A stretch of DNA of 6,863 bases from Ruminococcus sp. (lineage in GTDB: Bacteria; Bacillota; Clostridia; Oscillospirales; Acutalibacteraceae). Below are positions 1 through 4,022 of this stretch, in pieces. The DNA lies in contig SFGA01000077.1 of NCBI GenBank assembly GCA_004556705.1, positions 1 to 6,863 on the forward strand, read 5' to 3'. Both the position numbers and the translations under genes were made by a program. Each line of letters opens with the position of its first letter. The stretch's first letter is position 1. The notes beneath the pieces are model-generated. The model had not been told where the DNA came from and ran no database searches. It worked only from the letters and a program-made list of their open reading frames with translations.

Positions 1-216
1 CTTGTGTATGCCGGACAGAATGTTTCCGTGACGGAAACAGCCACTTCTTTCGTGAATGAAAGACAGAAGGTTGAAATCAGCTTGAAGAAAACGCTTGAAA
101 CAAACAACCTTTTCGGTATCGGACAGAACGGTGAACTGAAAACATCAGCTTCGGTCTGTTTGCCGCCGAGGAACTTGTATCTGCAAGCGGTACTTCTATC
201 CCTGCTGACGGTTTAA
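1..216 (+). pseudogene. Upstream fragment of Cna-B/SpaA-type surface adhesin, cut off by a frameshift
   Basis: This frame is open at the left edge, so the gene starts outside the window. Its first ~46 codons read as good Cna-B-type sequence: a strand ending in ETATSFVNERQ, then a new domain opening with VEISLKK, where the lysine is typical of isopeptide-forming Cna-B domains. From about base 142 the translation turns into unrelated sequence and stops at 216. The next frame continues the domain without loss (ISFGLFAAEELVSASG from about 144), and that frame is open only from base 135. One missing base in the A run at 139-142 explains this. The fragment and the following CDS are therefore one gene, either broken or misread. 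No typical slippery heptamer is present, so programmed frameshifting is unlikely. Confidence 0.8.
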
Positions 217-266
217 TTGAGATCGTTACCCTTAATGAAAGCGGAAACGGCACGGTTAAAACCGAC

Positions 267-1427
267 TTGCCTATGGGCGGCTACTATGTAAAAGAGCTTG
301 CCACCGATGAGCATTATATCCTCCCGGATACCAAGTACCCCGTAACCTTTGAGTATGCGGGACAGGAAACCGCAAAGGTTCAGCTTGCGGTCAATGACGG
401 CGAAGCAATCGAAAACGACCTTATCTACGGCTCTGTTTCCGGCAGGAAGGTCAATGAAAACGGCGAACCTCTCGGCGGTGCGCTGATCGGACTCTTTAAG
501 TACAACGATACCGAATTTACAAAGGAAAACGCTTTGATGACTGTCACTTCAAAAGAAGATGGCAGTTTTTCTTTTGAGCAGATTCCGTTCGGTATTTGGT
601 ATGTAAGAGAAATCGAGCAGCCGACAGGCTTTGTCCTGAACGAAACCGTATATGAAGTGAACATTGCCGAAAATGAACAGGCTGTCGTAATCGAAATCGT
701 AAACGAGTTTGTTCGTGGCAATATCACGCTTACCAAAGTGGATGCAGACTTCCCCGACAACAAGTTGACCGGAGCGACCTTTGAAGTATATCACGACAAC
801 AACGCTGACGGAAAGCAGGATGACGGTGATACGCTGATCGGTACTCTTATCGAAAGCGAAGCAGGAATTTATGAGATGAAAGACCTGCTTTACGGTCACT
901 ATCTCATAAAGGAAACCAAAGCGCCGGAAGGCTTCCTGCTTGATACAGGCATTTATCCCGTATTCATTGAAACGGACGGTATGACCTATTCCGTGGAGAA
1001 CAAGGCGGGCGTTGGCTTTATCAACGAGGCAATGAAAGGAAACCTGAAAATCGTCAAGACATCTTCTGACGGCAAGGTGGAAGGCTTCTCTTTCCGTATT
1101 ACCGGAGCAAACGGCTATGATGTAACGCTCAAAACCGATGAGAATGGCGAAATCTTCATCGAGGGACTCCGCATCGGTGAATACACCGTGTCTGAGGTAG
1201 CCGATGAGGTGTCTGCACCGTATTCACGACCTGCCGATAAAAAGGCAAATGTTATGACCGACTCCACCACGATTGTGGAAATGCACAATGTTGTCATCGA
1301 CACTCCGAAAACCGGAGATAACAGCAAGCTCGGCTTGTGGCTTGCTCTGCTCGGTGCTTCCGCTGCCGGTATCGGCGTGACAGTCTATGCAGGTGTTAGA
1401 AAAAAGAAAAAGGAGGATGCTGAATAA
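267..1427 (+). CDS. Cna-B (SpaA-type) repeat surface protein, sortase-anchored, C-terminal part
   Basis: This is a cell-wall-anchored adhesin or pilin-like protein exposed on the surface. The first ATG in this frame is at 267, but homologous sequence in the same frame begins at about 141, so 267 is probably not the true start; the gene continues from the fragment at 1-216. Residues counted from 267: end of one Cna-B domain (1-50), a second (about 55-149), a third (151-255) and a fourth (258-343). Each has the family pattern: an early strand lysine (ITLTKVD, LKIVKT), a glutamate in a Y-x-x-x-E strand (WYVREIEQPTG, YLIKETKAPEG, YTVSEV) and a closing Asn strand (IVNEF, GFINEA, MHNVV). These residues form internal isopeptide bonds in known members. 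The C terminus has a sortase motif TPKTG (346-350), a hydrophobic span (about 355-377) and a RKKKK tail. The third domain contains an acidic DNNADGKQDDGD loop. The stop overlaps the start of the next gene. Confidence 0.9.
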   Translation: MPMGGYYVKELATDEHYILPDTKYPVTFEYAGQETAKVQLAVNDGEAIENDLIYGSVSGRKVNENGEPLGGALIGLFKYNDTEFTKENALMTVTSKEDGSFSFEQIPFGIWYVREIEQPTGFVLNETVYEVNIAENEQAVVIEIVNEFVRGNITLTKVDADFPDNKLTGATFEVYHDNNADGKQDDGDTLIGTLIESEAGIYEMKDLLYGHYLIKETKAPEGFLLDTGIYPVFIETDGMTYSVENKAGVGFINEAMKGNLKIVKTSSDGKVEGFSFRITGANGYDVTLKTDENGEIFIEGLRIGEYTVSEVADEVSAPYSRPADKKANVMTDSTTIVEMHNVVIDTPKTGDNSKLGLWLALLGASAAGIGVTVYAGVRKKKKEDAE

Positions 1428-1519
1428 TGGAGCCGAAAACAATTATCGCAATCGTTTTGGTCGCCTTTATCATTGGCGGCTTTATCTTTCTTCAGGTAAA
1501 AAACAGAAAGAAGAAATAA
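1427..1519 (+). CDS. 30-residue single-span membrane protein coupled to the adhesin gene
   Basis: This is a very small gene, likely to be missed by standard gene callers. Its ATG overlaps the adhesin stop codon (TAATG, 1425-1429). A strong AGGAGG at 1411-1416 lies 10 bases upstream, inside the adhesin's lysine-rich tail codons. The product starts MEPKT, has one long hydrophobic stretch of about 18 residues (roughly residues 6-23: Ile, Val, Leu, Ala, Phe, Gly) and ends in a basic KNRKKK tail, which predicts a cytoplasmic C terminus and a single membrane span. The overlap suggests translational coupling with the adhesin. A partner role in anchoring or assembling the surface protein is a guess from position; I do not recognise a named family. 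Confidence 0.7.
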   Translation: MEPKTIIAIVLVAFIIGGFIFLQVKNRKKK

Positions 1520-1525
1520 CCTACG

Positions 1526-1561
1526 GGGGGCGGATGAAATACTCCGTCCCCTTATTCTTTT
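1526..1561 (+). terminator. Intrinsic (rho-independent) terminator
   Basis: A 9-base-pair stem is formed by 1526-1534 (GGGGGCGGA) and 1543-1551 (TCCGTCCCC), with one G·U pair and an 8-base loop (TGAAATAC). A T-rich tail TTATTCTTTT (1552-1561) follows. It sits seven bases after the stop of the 30-residue gene and immediately before the ribosome binding site of the next gene (AAGGAGG, 1563-1569). There is no room for a promoter between them, so it may act as a partial terminator or attenuator within the operon. Confidence 0.8.
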
Positions 1562-1574
1562 CAAGGAGGAGCCT

Positions 1575-1877
1575 ATGAAAACAATGAAAACAGTTGAAAG
1601 CCGGGTTTTGGAAATTCTTCGGGACTGTCCCGAAACGAGAAATGAGGATATGCTGCTTTTCTACCGCTACTACAACCGATATGCCGACTATCTCCGTGCC
1701 GGAGAGCTGCCGCTTGAAGATTTGGCATATAACTACAAGGCATACGGACTGCCGTGCTTTGAGTCTATCCGCAGAGCAAGGCAGCGTGTACAGTCCCTGT
1801 TTCCAGAGCTTTCCCGCAACAGCGCCAATGAGCAGGACGGCTCTGTTGTAATCGTAATCAACATTAACGGAGGGTAA
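1575..1877 (+). CDS. Conserved ICE-type hypothetical protein, 100 residues
   Basis: The start at 1575 is chosen because AAGGAGG (1563-1569) ends five bases before it; a second in-frame ATG at 1584 is too far from that site. The protein is mostly predicted helix. An N-terminal amphipathic helix (VESRVLEILRDCPETRNED) is followed by a tyrosine-rich stretch (LLFYRYYNRYADYL). A C-terminal segment, LPCFESIRRARQRVQSLFPEL (about 59-79), resembles the basic recognition-like helix that ends many small ICE and phage proteins of this layout, and suggests nucleic-acid contact without proving it. The last residues (VVIVININGG) look like a strand. It follows the terminator and leads the small-gene block. 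No named function is recognised. Confidence 0.75.
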   Translation: MKTMKTVESRVLEILRDCPETRNEDMLLFYRYYNRYADYLRAGELPLEDLAYNYKAYGLPCFESIRRARQRVQSLFPELSRNSANEQDGSVVIVININGG

Positions 1878-1881
1878 GGCA

Positions 1882-2475
1882 ATGGGCAAGGAAAAACGAA
1901 TGATCGGAGATTATACGGTACTCAGCTCGGTCAATGTGGGAGAAAAGGAAATCATCATTGCTTCCAATGAGCAAAGCACAAACGGAGATAAATTTTTATG
2001 CGGCTTTGTGGAGCGAAACGACCTTTTTGAACTGTGCAAGGAATGTGTGGTAAGCGATGACTATATTGATATTGCCCACACTTTCGGCAGCCGTGTGGCA
2101 AATGAAGCGGAGTTGTTCAAAGAGCAGGTCAAAAAGCTGGATATTCCCATCACGGTCATTACCGAAGCAGACTGTATTCCCGACCATTATTCAAAAGACA
2201 TCAACGGCAAGGTTATTGCCATTGATCCGAAGGTGTTAAAGCCTGAATTTCAGAGAGCCGACAGACAGCTCTACCTGGTAACAGGCGGTTTCGGTGCTTC
2301 GGCAAACAGCCGTGGAAGTGCTGTGTTCTGCACCAATCTTCATACCGGGAAAAACACCCGATATGAACGAATGGATGTAATGGGTGAAGTAAAGCCCGAA
2401 TGTATGCCGGACTGGGCAAAAGAAAAAATTGCCGCTATGAGCCGAAGCCATAAAAACAAAGACAGAGAACGATAA
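1882..2475 (+). CDS. Conserved ICE-type hypothetical protein, 197 residues
   Basis: The gene starts four bases after the previous stop, with GGAGGG (1869-1874) just upstream. Two parts are visible. The N-terminal ~115 residues (GDYTVLSSVNVGEKEIIIAS, then a helical ELFKEQVKKLDIPITVI section) form a mixed alpha/beta region. The C-terminal part (about 125-190) carries YLVTGGFGASANSRGSAVF, then TNLHTGKNTRYERMDVMGEV and PDWAKEKIAAM. The pattern GGFG...RG.AV......G...R..R.D..G....PDWAK recurs, as I remember it, in proteins of Firmicutes ICEs near the large ArdC-like/helicase gene. The basic tail (SRSHKNKDRER) could bind nucleic acid. No transmembrane segment, signal peptide or catalytic motif is evident. 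The function is unknown; a role in conjugation or host-defence evasion is inferred only from neighbours. Confidence 0.8.
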   Translation: MGKEKRMIGDYTVLSSVNVGEKEIIIASNEQSTNGDKFLCGFVERNDLFELCKECVVSDDYIDIAHTFGSRVANEAELFKEQVKKLDIPITVITEADCIPDHYSKDINGKVIAIDPKVLKPEFQRADRQLYLVTGGFGASANSRGSAVFCTNLHTGKNTRYERMDVMGEVKPECMPDWAKEKIAAMSRSHKNKDRER

Positions 2476-2488
2476 GGAGGACAATGCA

Positions 2489-2722
2489 ATGAAGGAGAAA
2501 TTTACTTTTCAGCAGAAAACAAAGCTTTTGACAAAGCTGTTTGACGCAGGCTGCAACACGGAAAAGAAATTGCAGCAGCTTGATATGGAGAGCATTTTGA
2601 AAATTCCCGGTATCACCATTCAGGATATGAGCCTGATCATCGAGCTTCAGAAGCAGACCAAAGCCAATAAGCTGTTCTCTTATTTGGGAGGTGGCACTGA
2701 TGAGCAGGCAGGAACAGAATGA
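2489..2722 (+). CDS. Small helical protein with a helix-hairpin-helix-like segment, 77 residues
   Basis: A strong AAGGAGG (2474-2480) overlaps the previous stop and lies eight bases before ATG 2489. An earlier ATG at 2484 is rejected because it meets a stop after two codons. The protein reads as short helices: KTKLLTKLFDAGCNTEKKLQQLD, then MESILKIPGITIQDMSLIIELQ (about 33-54). The L-x-I-P-G-I-x-x-x-x-x-x-x-I pattern resembles the helix-hairpin-helix of RNA polymerase alpha C-terminal-type and DNA-repair domains, which contact DNA without sequence specificity. This is a pattern-level match only; the usual second glycine after the hairpin is replaced (IPGIT rather than IPGIG). It lies in the small-gene block of the element, between two ICE-type hypothetical genes. 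Confidence 0.75.
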   Translation: MKEKFTFQQKTKLLTKLFDAGCNTEKKLQQLDMESILKIPGITIQDMSLIIELQKQTKANKLFSYLGGGTDEQAGTE

Positions 2723-2756
2723 CCGTCATATCATTTGCTCGGTGACGAGCGTATGA
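2700..2756 (+). CDS. Possible 18-residue leader peptide coupled to the next gene
   Basis: ATG 2700 lies inside the end of the previous gene in another frame, six bases after a good GGAGGTG (2687-2693). It encodes MSRQEQNDRHIICSVTSV and stops at 2754-2756. That stop overlaps the ATG of the following gene (ATGA, 2753-2756), which has no convincing ribosome binding site of its own. The simplest reading is a leader ORF whose termination delivers ribosomes to the next start. It could instead be the remnant of a longer gene truncated by a frameshift, or chance. No family is recognised. Confidence 0.4.
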   Translation: MSRQEQNDRHIICSVTSV

Positions 2757-3145
2757 ACCTGAATATTCAACTCTCACAGCCCATCTTGGTTGTGGCGGAC
2801 ATCGGGCGTTGGGACGGTCGTTATGACGGATATGCGGAAATCAAGACAGGAAATATCAAAGACTGTTTGTATTCCGAAATGGATATGTGCGAGTGGTATG
2901 TGGATAAGTACGGAGATCTTCGTGCTGACGCCGTTCATCACGACGGGACAAATCACTACCTCTACCGTGTGTATAAGGACACCGCAACAGACAGTCAGAT
3001 TGAAAATCTCAAAGCAAAGATTTACGATGGCAAGGCAACACGAGCCGATATAACGAGAGTGACAAGGCGGCTCGGTGATGAGATTGCCGCCGTTTACGGG
3101 TTCGATATTCCCCGGCAAAAGAAAAATATCGAGAGAGCGAGGTGA
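2753..3145 (+). CDS. Conserved ICE-type hypothetical protein, 130 residues
   Basis: I chose ATG 2753; an upstream TTG at 2735 in the same frame adds six residues but has no better ribosome binding site. The protein begins MNLNIQLSQPILVVADIGRW and is rich in aromatic and acidic residues: DGRYDGYAEI, CLYSEMDMCEWYVDK, and a distinctive HHDGTNHYLYRVYK (about 63-76). The end is basic and helical (ATRADITRVTRRLGDEIAAV, then PRQKKNIERAR). There is no signal peptide or membrane span. I associate this pattern with small proteins upstream of the large ArdC-like gene in Firmicutes ICEs but cannot name a family. Translation probably depends on coupling to the 18-codon ORF that overlaps its start. Function unknown. 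Confidence 0.8.
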   Translation: MNLNIQLSQPILVVADIGRWDGRYDGYAEIKTGNIKDCLYSEMDMCEWYVDKYGDLRADAVHHDGTNHYLYRVYKDTATDSQIENLKAKIYDGKATRADITRVTRRLGDEIAAVYGFDIPRQKKNIERAR

Positions 3146-3149
3146 AAAT

Positions 3150-3482
3150 ATGGATTACCGAATTATGAACCCTGCCGAAAGAAAATATACCTTCCGTCAA
3201 AGCCAGCAGATTTCTATGCAGACGGGACTTATCGGGTATTTGAGAGCAGATTTCGGCAGTACAGGCAAAGAGTTTTATTCCACTTGGAACGATTTCAGAA
3301 AGGACTTAAAGACCGACGATTTCAAAAAGGAATTTGACTTGGTGATAAACTCCTACCGTTTCGGGGACGGCGAGTTTTTAAGCGGCAGAAGCGCTATGTC
3401 AAAATTCTGCTATGAACACCCCGAAAGCAGCTACGAGAGAGTACAATCTGTATTGCTATTGCTATCAGCGAGATTGGCTTGA
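3150..3482 (+). pseudogene. N-terminal half of a frame-split conserved ICE protein
   Basis: ATG 3150 follows the previous stop by four bases; the GAGAGAGCGAGGTGA stretch before it offers only a modest ribosome binding site. An ATG at 3075 in the same frame is rejected because it would overlap the preceding gene with unlikely sequence. The real protein starts MDYRIMNPAERKYTFRQSQQ, continues through GLIGYLRADFGSTGKEFYST and a charged helix (KTDDFKKEFDLVINS), and reaches FCYEHPESSY at about 3435. After that the frame gives nonsense (ERVQSVLLLLSARLA) and stops. The +1 frame then picks up the rest of the protein. Relatives I remember have a further ~20-25 residues between the HPES motif and the EYNLYCYCY motif, so an internal deletion that was not a multiple of three is the likely cause. 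Confidence 0.7.
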
Positions 3483-4008
3483 CAATCATCTGCAAAAAGC
3501 CGAAAAAGGTATCCGCTTTATTGATCCGCACTACAAAGAACAGTTCACTATCCCTGACGGAGATAAAATCCGCATAACTTTAAGCAGCGGTGAGCATTAC
3601 GACAGAGAGTGCAGATATATCGACGATTACCACCTTGAGGTGGGCGACAATCTTTATCATATCTGTGAGTTTGCCGAGAGAATGGAGCAAAACGGCAATA
3701 CCGTTATTCCGCTTCGCTCCTCTCTGCCGGAGCAATGCTATGTGTACTTGCCGACGAGCAATGAAATCGGCATTATCCAAAAAGGCGAAACCGGATATTA
3801 CAAAACAGACCTGACAGACGGCGTTCCCGGTGAAATGAAAGAGCTTGCCGACTCAATGAACCATAAGCTCGGTGTTACAAAGGGGCAAGCCGAAGCAATG
3901 AAGACTGGCTCTATGTTTGGGTGGAAAGTCCCTGCCGCCGATCCGAAAAACTATGACGAAAACGGAAAACCTGTAAAGCCAAAACGGAACAAAGATTATG
4001 AAAGATAA
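3412..4008 (+). pseudogene. C-terminal half of the frame-split conserved ICE protein
   Basis: This frame opens at 3382, and its first ATG (3412) has no ribosome binding site, so it is unlikely to be translated alone. Coherent sequence begins at about 3439 with REYNLYCYCYQRDWLDNHL and runs through KGIRFIDPHY, PDGDKIRI, CRYIDDYHLEVGDNLYHICEFAERME and PEQCYVYLP. It ends with VTKGQAEAMKTGSMFGWKVP and PAADPKNYDENGKPVKPK, an ending I recognise from ICE-borne proteins placed just before the large ArdC-like gene. The middle section is beta-rich; the end is helical then basic. If the frame were restored, 3150-4008 would encode one protein of about 285 residues. The function is not established. Its stop overlaps the ribosome binding site of the next gene. 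Confidence 0.75.
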
Positions 4009-4022
4009 GGAGGTGTTTCCCG

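Noticed and set aside
133..145. Programmed -1 frameshift in the adhesin
   Set aside because: The CTG AAA ACA context is not a canonical X-XXY-YYZ slippery site, and I see no stable structure just downstream; a base deletion is simpler.
1430..1500. Promoter for the downstream genes inside the 30-residue gene
   Set aside because: TTGGTC with a distant TTTATC can be picked out but is weak and no better than chance; it would also lie upstream of the terminator.
1571..1851. Second + strand frame at 1594-1851 (85 residues)
   Set aside because: It overlaps the 100-residue gene that has the ribosome binding site; its Cys/Ser/Thr/Arg-rich translation looks like an out-of-frame shadow.
2735..2752. 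TTG 2735 as the start of the 130-residue protein
   Set aside because: It adds six residues with no better ribosome binding site; the ATG coupled by ATGA at 2753 is more plausible.
3075..3149. Start of the frame-split protein at ATG 3075
   Set aside because: It would overlap 71 bases of the preceding gene and add unlikely sequence; the recognisable protein begins at 3150.
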